Positions 26,317 through 34,735 of a stretch of DNA of 64,000 nucleotides are shown here, in pieces. The notes beneath the pieces were generated by a model, which had not been told where the DNA came from, made no database searches, and worked only from the letters and a program-made list of their open reading frames with translations. This DNA comes from Gemmatimonas sp. UBA7669 (GTDB lineage Bacteria > Gemmatimonadota > Gemmatimonadetes > Gemmatimonadales > Gemmatimonadaceae). The DNA lies in NCBI RefSeq assembly GCF_002483225.1, contig NZ_DLHL01000051.1:209032-273031 (forward strand), read 5' to 3'. The translations under genes and the position numbers were made by a program. The stretch's first letter is position 1. Each line of letters opens with the position of its first letter.

Positions 26317-28773
26317 GTGTCATTCCCTCCCCTCAGCGCACCCGTCGCCGCGTCCTGCGGACGGCGGCGTGTCGTCATTCACCTGCGCGGGATCGTGCAG
26401 GGTGTCGGGTTCCGTCCCTATGTGCATCGCCTCGCCGTGGCGGAGTCGCTGGGCGGCACGGTGCGCAACGCCGGTGGGGAGGTGGTGGTGGAGGCCGAAG
26501 GCGCCGTGGCGGCCGTGGGGCGCTTTCTGGCGCGTCTCCCTCAGGAACTGCCGGCGGCGGCGCGTATCGATGATTGCCGGGTCGAAGAGACGGCGCCGAT
26601 CGGCGAAGCGGTATTTTCCATCGCCTCGAGCGTGCCGACGGCATCGGACGACATGCAGGCCGCCGAGCAGACGGCGCTGCCGATCGCTCCCGATCTCGCC
26701 ACCTGCGCCGATTGCTGGGCGGAATTCCACGACCGGCAGAACCGCCGTTATCGCTATCCGTTCCTGAACTGCACACAGTGCGGCCCGCGCTACACCATCG
26801 TGACCGGGGTGCCCTATGATCGGGTGCGCACCACCATGGCCCGCTTCGCGATGTGTGCGGCATGCCAACGGGAGTACGAGGACGCCGGGGACCGGCGTTT
26901 CCATGCCGAGCCCACGGCCTGCGCGGCATGCGGTCCGCAGCTCATGTGGCAGGCGGTCATCGAGGGCGTTGCCCGGGAGGCGGCGTCTCACACCGCGGTC
27001 CTGGGATCCGCGGCACTGGAATGCGCGTTGGCAGTGCTGCGCGCCGGTGGCATCATTGCCGCCAAGGGACTGGGTGGCTACCACCTGCTCTGCGATGCGC
27101 AAGACGAGAGGGCCGTGGCGCGTCTTCGCCGCGACAAGGACCGGCCGCACAAGCCGTTGGCGGTACTGGTCGCTTCGGTCGCCGATGCACGCCGCGTGGT
27201 GCAGGTGGATGCGGTGGCTGCCGGCGCCCTGATGTCGCCGGCGCATCCCATCGTGTTGCTCACGCCGCAGGTCGCGTCGGGGCTTGCCGACGGCGTTGCG
27301 CCGGGTCTCGATCAGGTGGGAGTGATGCTACCTGCCATGCCGCTGCATGCCTTGCTGGCAGAATGTGGTCCGCTGGTGTGCACCAGCGGCAATCTGTCGG
27401 AAGAGCCCATGGCATGGCGTGATGCAGACGCCATGACGCGTCTGGCGCCGCTGGTGGATGGTGTGCTGACGCACGACCGCGAGATCGTATTGCCCTGCGA
27501 TGACTCGGTGGTGCAGATCGATCACAGCGGCGCGGCGGTGCCGTTGCGTCGTGCGCGGGGCTTTGCGCCGTTGGCCATTCGGGTTGTGCCGGGTTCCCGG
27601 CGCGACGGGGCTGATCGCGGTACTGTGCTGGCCGTCGGCGCCGAACTCAAGTCCGCGGCGGCGCTGCTGCAGGCCGGGCGGCTCACCCTGTCGCCGCACC
27701 TGGGCGATGTGGCCAGTCCGGAAACACTCGAGGCGCTGTCCTTGGCCGTGAAGCGCCTCGAAACGTCGTTGGGGGCGACGCCCGATGTCGTCGCCTGTGA
27801 TGCCCATCCCGGCTATCTGTCGTCCCTGTGGGCCGCGGCGCGCGCCGCACGCGACGGTGTGCCGCTGGTTCGTGTGCAGCATCATCACGCGCACCTGGCG
27901 TCGCTGCAGGCCGAAGCGGTGGCGCGGGGAGCGCTGGCGCCCGATGTCGAACTCGCCGCATTCACATTCGACGGCACCGGCTACGGCGAGGACGGCACGA
28001 TCTGGGGCGGAGAATTTCTGCGTGGTGGCGCGGCAGGATTCGAACGCCTGGCTTCGTTGCAGTCATTTCTGCTTCCCGGCGGCGATGTGGCGGTGAAGCA
28101 TCCATGGCGCATCGTCCTGGGGGTGCTCGATGCGGTTGACCGCATGGATGCTGCGCCCATGGTGCTGTCGCCGCACGTGCCCCTCGAAACGCTCAGCCTC
28201 GTACGCCAGCAACTCGAGCGACGCGTCGCCTGCACGCGCACGTCGAGCATGGGACGCTGGTTCGATGCCTGTGCCGTGCTGTGCGGCGTGACACCGCACA
28301 ACACCTATGAAGGACAGGCGGCCATGCAGTTCGAAGCGCTGGCGTCCCGCTGCATGGCAACGGCGCGGGCTCCTCGCTATCGCTTCCGGCTGACCGATGG
28401 AGTGCTCGATGGCACACCGGTCATTCACGCACTGCTCGACGATGTGGCGCATCTGCGTTCGCGCGGCGTCGCCCGCGCCACGCCAGCCTTCGCCGAACTC
28501 GCGTGGGGCGTGCACGCCGCCGTGGCTGATGCCATGTACATGGTGGCGGCGTGTCATGCGCCGGCAGATCCCGCGGGAGCCGAACGCGTGGTGGGTCTCA
28601 CCGGTGGGGTGTTCCAGAACCGCCTGCTGACGCAGTTGGCGGTGCAGCGACTCGAAACCGCGGGGTTCACCGTGCTGACGCACCGCCTGGTCCCCTGCAA
28701 CGACGGCGGGTTGGCGCTCGGACAGGCCACCGTGGCGGCGCATCAATACGCCACCGATTGCCCGACATCCTGA
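26317..28773 (+). CDS. hypF: Hydrogenase maturation carbamoyltransferase HypF
   Basis: 818 residues from a GTG start. It makes carbamoyl-adenylate from carbamoyl phosphate and ATP and transfers it to HypE. The acylphosphatase domain (about 18-100) has RGIVQGVGFRPYVHRLA. Four CxxC zinc sites follow (CADCWAEF, CTQCGPRY, CAACQREY, CAACGPQ). The YrdC-like domain is about 215-400. The Kae1-like domain holds VQHHHAHLASLQAE, FDGTGYGEDGTIWGGEF and LTGGVFQNR. No piece is missing. It is transcribed divergently from the rest of the cluster and is followed after 29 bases by the nickel permease. Confidence 0.97.
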   Translation: MSFPPLSAPVAASCGRRRVVIHLRGIVQGVGFRPYVHRLAVAESLGGTVRNAGGEVVVEAEGAVAAVGRFLARLPQELPAAARIDDCRVEETAPIGEAVFSIASSVPTASDDMQAAEQTALPIAPDLATCADCWAEFHDRQNRRYRYPFLNCTQCGPRYTIVTGVPYDRVRTTMARFAMCAACQREYEDAGDRRFHAEPTACAACGPQLMWQAVIEGVAREAASHTAVLGSAALECALAVLRAGGIIAAKGLGGYHLLCDAQDERAVARLRRDKDRPHKPLAVLVASVADARRVVQVDAVAAGALMSPAHPIVLLTPQVASGLADGVAPGLDQVGVMLPAMPLHALLAECGPLVCTSGNLSEEPMAWRDADAMTRLAPLVDGVLTHDREIVLPCDDSVVQIDHSGAAVPLRRARGFAPLAIRVVPGSRRDGADRGTVLAVGAELKSAAALLQAGRLTLSPHLGDVASPETLEALSLAVKRLETSLGATPDVVACDAHPGYLSSLWAAARAARDGVPLVRVQHHHAHLASLQAEAVARGALAPDVELAAFTFDGTGYGEDGTIWGGEFLRGGAAGFERLASLQSFLLPGGDVAVKHPWRIVLGVLDAVDRMDAAPMVLSPHVPLETLSLVRQQLERRVACTRTSSMGRWFDACAVLCGVTPHNTYEGQAAMQFEALASRCMATARAPRYRFRLTDGVLDGTPVIHALLDDVAHLRSRGVARATPAFAELAWGVHAAVADAMYMVAACHAPADPAGAERVVGLTGGVFQNRLLTQLAVQRLETAGFTVLTHRLVPCNDGGLALGQATVAAHQYATDCPTS

Positions 28774-28802
28774 ACCGTTCATGTTCGCCAAGAGATAAAC
28801 CC

Positions 28803-29486
28803 ATGATTACAACGCTCCTCCCGGCACTCGGACTCGGCTTTCTGGTGGGTTTCCGCCATGCGTTTGAACCCGATCATCTCGCGGCGGTCACCACCATGGC
28901 CAGTCACGAGCACGGCGTGGCGCGCGCCGCACGACTCGGGGTGGCGTGGGGTATCGGCCACACGCTTAGTGTGGGGCTGGTTGCCGTTGTGCTGGTCACC
29001 CTGGGCGTGCATGTGCCCGAACGATTTCACACGGTGGCCGAGCTGGGCGTTGCGCTCATGCTGATTGTGCTGGGTGTGGGAACGCTCGTGGCCGATCTGC
29101 GCCGACCAAGAAGGATTCATGATGTCAAAGACGCTGGTCGTCACGATCAGAACACCATTGGTACCCACATCAAAGAGAGTCGCGCGTTCACGGGAAACCC
29201 CCGGGCCCTCGGGTTCGGCATTCTGCACGGGCTGGCCGGCAGCGGCGCGGTCATCGTACTGGCGGTGGCGGCCGCGACCGACCAGCGCACGCAGCTCAGT
29301 TATCTGGGAGCATTCGGTGTCGGAAGCATTGCCGGCATGGCCATGGTGTCCGCCTTGTCTGGCGCAACCGCCGGGCTGGTGGGACGGACACATGCACCGG
29401 CGCTTCGGTACGTGCGGTGGGGCGCTGCCGGCCTGAGCGCCGTCGTGGGAGTCATGCTCGGCACCGAGGTGCTGCAGAGCTGGTGA
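28803..29486 (+). CDS. NicO/HupE-type nickel (cobalt) transporter
   Basis: 227 residues with about six hydrophobic segments. The first helix ends in GFRHAFEPDHLAAV, which holds the HX4DH nickel-binding signature of NiCoT/NicO-type permeases (His19, Asp24, His25). A second conserved helix has WGIGHTLSVG, and a third LHGLAGSGAVIVL. It lies 29 bases after hypF on the same strand and probably brings in nickel for hydrogenase. Cobalt cannot be excluded. A His/Asp-rich loop (about residues 100-125) may bind metal. Confidence 0.88.
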   Translation: MITTLLPALGLGFLVGFRHAFEPDHLAAVTTMASHEHGVARAARLGVAWGIGHTLSVGLVAVVLVTLGVHVPERFHTVAELGVALMLIVLGVGTLVADLRRPRRIHDVKDAGRHDQNTIGTHIKESRAFTGNPRALGFGILHGLAGSGAVIVLAVAAATDQRTQLSYLGAFGVGSIAGMAMVSALSGATAGLVGRTHAPALRYVRWGAAGLSAVVGVMLGTEVLQSW

Positions 29487-29558
29487 ATACGTGTGTCGGA
29501 CGTGTGGGCTGCGGGGGAATATCGATGTAACTTTCAGATTCCCCTTTCCCTTTCCGAC

Positions 29559-31193
29559 ATGTCCAACTCCCGCCGAGACTTCCTCAAGACCGGCGCTGCA
29601 GTGGCCGCCGGCACGTTGGTTGCTTCGTCGCCCCTGCTTGCCGAGTCGCGCCTGATCGTGCCCGGCCCGTTGAGTGACCTGCCGCGCCCCGATGATCCCG
29701 CCATCAAGGCGCTCATGGAGGTTGCGCTCAACACGGCCAAGTCCGGTGGCGCGTCGTATGCCGACGTGCGCGTGGCCGCGCGTCGCCAGCAGAATGTCAA
29801 CACGCGCGATCGCATCGTGCAGGGAGTGAGTGATACCGACACCTACGGGCTCGGTGTGCGCACTCTGGTGGATGGCGCGTGGGGTTTCGCCGCCACGAGC
29901 AAGCTCGATCGCGACAGCGTGGCCAACGCCACCAGGGCGGCTCTGGAACAGGCGCGTGCCAATCGCGCCTCGCAGTTGCGGCCCGTGGTGCTGGCGCCCA
30001 CGCCCGGCAATCAGGTGGGCGAGTGGAAGAGTCCCATCAAGGTCGATCCGTTCACCATTGCCATCACCGACAAGGTGGCCTTCCTGTTGGCGGCCAACGA
30101 AGCGGCGCTCAAGGTGAAGGGCGTGCGCAACGTGACGTCGAGCATGTTCTTCCTTCGGGAAGAGAAGTCGCTCATGACGACCGATGGATCGTACATCGTC
30201 CAGACCATCTATCGCACGTCGCCCAACATGAGCGTCACCGCCGTGTCGGCCGACTTCAGCGACTTCCAGACGGTGCAGAGCAACGAAGTGGCGCCGATGG
30301 GTCTGGGATACGAGCACGTGACAGGCAGCCGGTTGGCCGAACGCGCGCCGGAGTGGGGTGAACTCGCGGTACAGAAGCTCACGGCCAAGCCGGTGGATCC
30401 GGGTCGCTACGATCTCCTGCTGCACCCGTCCAATCTCTGGCTCACCATTCACGAAGTCATCGGCCATCCCACCGAGCTCGATCGTGCGCTGGGCTTCGAG
30501 GCCAACTACGCCGGCACGAGTTTCCTCGCCCCGCCGGCCAGCGTGCTGGGCAAGCTCAAGTACGGCACGGAGCTCATGAACATCGTGGGCGACCGGGAGC
30601 AGCCCGGTTCGCTGGGCGCCATCGGTTGGGACGACGAAGGGGTGAAGCCCACCAAGTTCGACATCGTCAAGAACGGCATCTTCGTGGACTATCAGACCAC
30701 GCGCGAGCAGGCACCCATGCTGGCCGACTACTACAAGAGCGTCGGCAAGGAAGTGCGCTCCTACGGATGTTCGTACGCGCAGAGCTGGGCCGATGTGCAG
30801 TTCCAGCGCATGCCCAACGTGAGCCAGCTGCCCGGCAACAACGACGACACGTGGGAAAGCATGATCGCGAAGATGGATCGTGGCATTGCGATCGTGGGCG
30901 ATGGATCGTTCTCCATCGACCAGCAGCGCTACAACGGGCAGTTCGCCGGCCAGGTGTTCTACGAGGTGCGCGGCGGCAAGATCGTGGGCCAGCTCAAGGA
31001 CGTGGCTTATCAGTTCCGTACGCCGGAATTCTGGAACTCGCTCAAGGCCATCGGCGGCCCGCGCAGCTATCACCTGGGCGGCGCTTTTGGCGACGGCAAG
31101 GGTCAGCCCAGTCAGTCCAACTCCGTGAGCCACGGCTGCGTGCCGTCGCTCTTCCAGCAGGTGAACGTGATCAACACCGGGAGAACGGCATGA
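29559..31193 (+). CDS. tldD: TldD-family metalloprotease with a Tat signal peptide
   Basis: 544 residues. The N-terminus MSNSRRDFLKTGAAVAAGTL contains a twin-arginine motif (SRRDFLK), a hydrophobic stretch and LAES-type cleavage site, unusual for TldD, which is normally cytosolic. The catalytic zinc motif is HEVIGH (His298, Glu299, His303). TldD/TldE act together as a protease on unfolded peptides or modified antibiotic precursors. The ATG at 29559 is chosen over a longer frame since it places the Tat motif at the start. It overlaps tldE by 4 bases. Confidence 0.93.
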   Translation: MSNSRRDFLKTGAAVAAGTLVASSPLLAESRLIVPGPLSDLPRPDDPAIKALMEVALNTAKSGGASYADVRVAARRQQNVNTRDRIVQGVSDTDTYGLGVRTLVDGAWGFAATSKLDRDSVANATRAALEQARANRASQLRPVVLAPTPGNQVGEWKSPIKVDPFTIAITDKVAFLLAANEAALKVKGVRNVTSSMFFLREEKSLMTTDGSYIVQTIYRTSPNMSVTAVSADFSDFQTVQSNEVAPMGLGYEHVTGSRLAERAPEWGELAVQKLTAKPVDPGRYDLLLHPSNLWLTIHEVIGHPTELDRALGFEANYAGTSFLAPPASVLGKLKYGTELMNIVGDREQPGSLGAIGWDDEGVKPTKFDIVKNGIFVDYQTTREQAPMLADYYKSVGKEVRSYGCSYAQSWADVQFQRMPNVSQLPGNNDDTWESMIAKMDRGIAIVGDGSFSIDQQRYNGQFAGQVFYEVRGGKIVGQLKDVAYQFRTPEFWNSLKAIGGPRSYHLGGAFGDGKGQPSQSNSVSHGCVPSLFQQVNVINTGRTA

Positions 31194-32584
31194 GTGCCAT
31201 GGGACCCCGTTCGCTCTACGCGCCGGTGAATGTGCTTTCGCGTGCCGAGGCGCAGGAGCTCGCCCAGCGTGTGCTGCGCAATTCGCCGGCCGAGGAAACG
31301 CGCGTCAGCATCAGCAGCGCCGCGCGCGCCGACACACGGTTTGCGCTCAATCAGGTCACCACGTCGGGCGAGAACCAGGACACACAGATCACCATCACGG
31401 CCTACGCGGGCAACCGCTCGGCCAGCGTGAACACCAACCGGCTCGATGAAGCCTCGCTGGCGGCGGCAGCGCGTCAGGCCTACGAGATCGCGAAGCTGGT
31501 GCCGGAAAACCCCGAGCGCATGCCGGAGCTCGGGCCGCAGAACTATCCGCCGCTGCGTGAGCGGGCCATGACCATGCCCTCGCCCACCGAACGCGCGGCG
31601 GCGGCCAAGATCGTGACCGAACTGGCGCGCGCCAACGAGCTCGTGGCCACGGGCTTCATTGAGAGCCGCGCGGGCGCGACGGCGCTGGCCAACTCCAAGG
31701 GCCTGTTCGCGTACGATGCGAGCGCCTCGGTGACGATGACGGCCACCGTGCGTTCGCCCGATGGCACGGGATCGGGCTGGGCCTGCAGCGATGGCAACAG
31801 CTTTGCCGATCTCGATCCGACGACACTCGCGGCTACCGCCGTGCAGAAGGCCAAGGATTCGCGCAATCCGGTGGCCATCGAGCCGGGTCGCTACACCACG
31901 ATTCTCGAGCCCACCGCCACGGGCAATCTGGTGCAACTCATTGCCAACGCCACGCAGGCGCGTGCGGCTGACGAGGGGCGTTCGTTCTTCTCCAGGCCCG
32001 GCGGCGGCAACAAGATCGGGCTCAAGGTGGTGGACGAGCGCGTCACGCTGCTCACCGATCCGGCCGACAGCCCGAGCCTCACCGGGGGCTACGACAACGA
32101 CGGCGTGCCACTCGAGAAGGTGGTCTGGATCGAGAATGGCGTGGTGAAGAACCTCAACTACGACCGATTCTGGGCGCAGAAGCAGGGCGTGCAGCCCACG
32201 CGGGCCGGTGGCGGCGGATTCGGCGGCGCGCGCACGCTGCGCATGATGGGCGGCAATACCAGTCTCGCCGAGATGATCCGGAGCACCGAGCGCGGTGTGC
32301 TGGTGACGCGCTTCTGGTACATCCGCAGCGTGGATCCGCGCACCATTCTGTTCACCGGACTCACACGTGACGGCACCTTCCTGGTGGAGAACGGCAAGGT
32401 CACGCGCTCCATCAAGAACTTCCGCTTCAACGAGAGCCCCATCTTCTTCCTGAACAATCTGGAAGCGCTCGGGCCCACGGTGCGCATCAACGCGTCGGAG
32501 AGTCTGTCGGCGGGTGGCTCGGTGTGGATGCCGCCGATCAAGGTGCGGGACTTTACGTTCTCGAGCTTGTCGGACGCGGTGTAA
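31190..32584 (+). CDS. pmbA: TldE/PmbA-family subunit
   Basis: 464 residues, homologous in layout to TldD but without the HExxxH motif, as expected of TldE/PmbA. Conserved family segments include VEPGRYTTILEPTATGNLV-like IEPGRYTTILEP, GVPLEKVVWIENGVVKNL and the C-terminal FLVENGKVTRSIKNFRFNES. There is no signal peptide. Its ATG overlaps the tldD stop (ATGA). If TldD is Tat-exported, TldE might be carried with it as a folded partner, which Tat permits; this is inference. Ends before a large hairpin. Confidence 0.92.
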   Translation: MSAMGPRSLYAPVNVLSRAEAQELAQRVLRNSPAEETRVSISSAARADTRFALNQVTTSGENQDTQITITAYAGNRSASVNTNRLDEASLAAAARQAYEIAKLVPENPERMPELGPQNYPPLRERAMTMPSPTERAAAAKIVTELARANELVATGFIESRAGATALANSKGLFAYDASASVTMTATVRSPDGTGSGWACSDGNSFADLDPTTLAATAVQKAKDSRNPVAIEPGRYTTILEPTATGNLVQLIANATQARAADEGRSFFSRPGGGNKIGLKVVDERVTLLTDPADSPSLTGGYDNDGVPLEKVVWIENGVVKNLNYDRFWAQKQGVQPTRAGGGGFGGARTLRMMGGNTSLAEMIRSTERGVLVTRFWYIRSVDPRTILFTGLTRDGTFLVENGKVTRSIKNFRFNESPIFFLNNLEALGPTVRINASESLSAGGSVWMPPIKVRDFTFSSLSDAV

Positions 32585-32591
32585 CTCCAAA

Positions 32592-32665
32592 CTCATGACT
32601 TGAACTCAAAGCTCAGAGCTGACCGGACTGTCGGTTAGCTCTGAGCTTTGAGTTGAAGTTTTGAG
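32592..32665. terminator. Long hairpin between convergent genes
   Basis: The core arms 32603-32625 and 32632-32654 pair at 22 of 23 positions with a six-base loop (GACTGT). Outer sequence extends the pairing (about 8 of 11) to 32592 and 32665. It lies between the tldE stop (+, 32584) and the Tat-protein stop (-, 32691) and could terminate both. The wording AACTCAAAGCTCAGAGCT resembles palindromic repeats scattered between genes in various bacteria. Confidence 0.65.
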
Positions 32666-32690
32666 TGTTCAGTTTCGGGCCGGCGTGGTC

Positions 32691-33410
32691 TCAAACCGCC
32701 TGCACAAATACACACCCGGCCTGCTGCGCCATGACGTTGGCGAAGATGCCGCTGGGCTGCATGATGACGCCCGGTACCAGCATGCTGTTGGCCTTCGTGC
32801 GCGCCTCGGCCGGCGTGAGCTTGTCCTTGCGCTGTACGAGTCCCACCACCGAGCGATACGCGAGATTGCAGGCCAATACAATGGCGCCGCCCTCGATCTG
32901 CTTGTCGAGCATGAGCGCGGCGAAATTGGCGGGCGTGTCGGCACCTGGGGCCGGGAGCACCGGGTTGAACTTGAGTGGCTTGCCGTCGTCGCCCTTGAGC
33001 TTCTCTTCTTCACCCACGTTGTAGGTGGTCCAGAAGTCCTGATTCATCGCGAGGTGAATGCCGTTGTGTCGAATGACCATGACGGAGACCATGTCACCCT
33101 TCTTGGGCTTGAGCACCTCGTTGTACTGACGCTGCCAGATGCCCGAGCGCAGCACGCCGACGCCGCCCTCGACTTCCGGTACGTCGAACATGGCGCGGTG
33201 CTTGCCTTTGATGCGCTTGGCCCAACTCGTGTCCCACGTCTCCTGCTGCTGCGCGAAGTCGAGGTACGCGTCGAGTTCACGCGCGGCGTGGCCGCTACCT
33301 GCAACGGAGCTGGCGTCGAGGGAAGTGGCCTGACTGGTGGCGGGCAATGCGGCAAAGGCAGCAGCACTGAGACCGGCGTGCTTGAGAAACGTGCGACGCG
33401 CCGAGGACAT
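32691..33410 (-). CDS. Tat-exported protein of unknown function
   Basis: 239 residues from ATG at 33410 (MSSARRTFLKHAGLSAAAF). The ARRTFLK motif, hydrophobic stretch and AT-type cleavage around residue 25 form a twin-arginine signal, so it is exported folded. The mature part has AMFDVPEVEGGVGVLRSGIWQ, then VMVIRHNGIHLAMNQ and VLACNLAYR; this looks like a DsrE-like alpha/beta fold with a conserved Cys. No cofactor motif is obvious. A weak GGAG-like site precedes the chosen start; a longer start at 33434 is possible. It converges on tldE. Confidence 0.75.
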   Translation of the reverse strand: MSSARRTFLKHAGLSAAAFAALPATSQATSLDASSVAGSGHAARELDAYLDFAQQQETWDTSWAKRIKGKHRAMFDVPEVEGGVGVLRSGIWQRQYNEVLKPKKGDMVSVMVIRHNGIHLAMNQDFWTTYNVGEEEKLKGDDGKPLKFNPVLPAPGADTPANFAALMLDKQIEGGAIVLACNLAYRSVVGLVQRKDKLTPAEARTKANSMLVPGVIMQPSGIFANVMAQQAGCVFVQAV

Positions 33411-33539
33411 GCGGGGAGGCTCCGGTAGGGACATGCGCGGGACGCGCCGGTCGGAAATGAAAACAGGGAATACCTGATGATGGCGAACCGCCGCGGCATT
33501 GTCACGCGTGGGCACAGGCGCGTACGGGTGCGCGGGTGC

Positions 33540-34391
33540 TTAGCCCAGGCGTCCCCACTTCACCCGGCAGTACACGGGATGGAAACCCATGCGCTGGGCA
33601 TTCTTCTGGGAGGTGCTGCCCGGTGCTGCCACCATCATGGCCAGATCGCAGCCGGCCTTGGCGGCGTGGGCCAGCCGCGACTCGAAGAGCGCGCGCTGCA
33701 CGCCCTGACGCCGCGCGTCGGGCCGGGTGCTGGCGCCCGCAAAGAGGGCGACGCCGTCGTGCAGATGGAGCGCCCCGGACCCCACGTCCTCGCCTCCCAG
33801 AGACGCGAGAAAGCTGAACGTGCCCTCGGCCCGGGCGCTCACGCGGCCCAGCGTACGCATGAAGGCGGCGAGTTCCGGTGTTTCGCCCCAACCGGCGGCG
33901 GCCACGTCGGCCCAGTGATCGGCCTCGTCGGACGCCGCCACACGTACCGTCGGAGCCTCGGCGGCAGCGTGGGCGGGCACGCGATCGGACGCGGTCATCG
34001 GGCGCAGCAACACCATCGACCACTCCACCACCGCGTAGCCGCGTGCGGCCAGCAGCGGCAACACCGCGGGGTCGGCCATGACACTCACCTCGTGCATCAC
34101 ATCGGCGCCGCGCTCGGCAAAGAAGGCCTCGAGTGCATCGAGCTGGGCGCCGAGGCGGGCGTCGGGCGCCTCGGCATCAGCCAAACCAAACACACCGAGT
34201 CCGAAGGTTTGCGTCAGCGGCGAACCGACGCCATCGAACATGGCCCACACGCCATCGATGTCGCGCCAGGTGGCGCCCGCCTCGGGGTACAGCGCGGCCC
34301 GCGCGTCAACAAAGGCCGCATTGGCGTGCGCTTCAACGCGCTCGAGGCGCTGCGCGAGCGGGAGATCGGCGAGGCGGAGTTCTGACGTCAT
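33540..34391 (-). CDS. GNAT-family N-acetyltransferase
   Basis: 283 residues. The C-terminal half has the acetyl-CoA-binding motif STRPDARRQGVQRALFES, followed by CDLAMMVAAPGSTSQKNAQRMGFHPV (motif B-like). The N-terminal half resembles a degenerate second GNAT unit (about residues 30-140, with LPLLAARGYAVVEWSMVLL). The acceptor cannot be predicted. It begins 29 bases from the divergently transcribed small membrane gene. Confidence 0.88.
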   Translation of the reverse strand: MTSELRLADLPLAQRLERVEAHANAAFVDARAALYPEAGATWRDIDGVWAMFDGVGSPLTQTFGLGVFGLADAEAPDARLGAQLDALEAFFAERGADVMHEVSVMADPAVLPLLAARGYAVVEWSMVLLRPMTASDRVPAHAAAEAPTVRVAASDEADHWADVAAAGWGETPELAAFMRTLGRVSARAEGTFSFLASLGGEDVGSGALHLHDGVALFAGASTRPDARRQGVQRALFESRLAHAAKAGCDLAMMVAAPGSTSQKNAQRMGFHPVYCRVKWGRLG

Positions 34392-34420
34392 GTCGTAGGT
34401 TGGTCTGCGTATATTGCTGT

Positions 34421-34735
34421 ATGCTTCACCCGCTCATTCGTGTTGTCGTCACGCAGGCCGTGGACTCCGCTGGTCGCTACACTGGCGGCGGGCTGCCCAA
34501 GGGCGGTGTCATGCTCGTGGTGCTGGTGCTGCTGTATGGCCTGCCCAGCATGCTGGCCTGGTCTCGGCGCAGCTCGCGTCGCTGGAAGATTACGGCCATC
34601 AATCTGCTGTTGGGATGGACGGTGATTGGTTGGGTGGTGGCCATGGTCCTCACCTTTCTGTACGAGCCCCCACCGCCGGGTGAGACCGACACGCCGCATC
34701 ATCGCATGGACGAGGGCGCCGCTCCGCGTTCGTAG
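34421..34735 (+). CDS. Small membrane protein with superinfection-immunity (Imm-like) domain
   Basis: 104 residues. Two hydrophobic helices are seen: MLVVLVLLYGLPSMLAW and LLLGWTVIGWVVAMVLTFLY. The sequence RRWKITAINLLLGWTVIGWVVA matches the hallmark of the Imm superinfection-immunity family, which occurs widely outside phages as small membrane proteins. Nothing phage-like surrounds it. Its last 37 bases overlap the end of malQ on the other strand. Confidence 0.72.
   Translation: MLHPLIRVVVTQAVDSAGRYTGGGLPKGGVMLVVLVLLYGLPSMLAWSRRSSRRWKITAINLLLGWTVIGWVVAMVLTFLYEPPPPGETDTPHHRMDEGAAPRS

Noticed and set aside
28779..31133. 784-residue frame on the minus strand
   Set aside because: Antisense to the nickel permease and TldD, His/Arg-rich, without domains.
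34421..34735. Imm-like gene as a sign of a prophage
   Set aside because: No integrase, capsid, tail or lysis genes are near, and the family is common outside phages.
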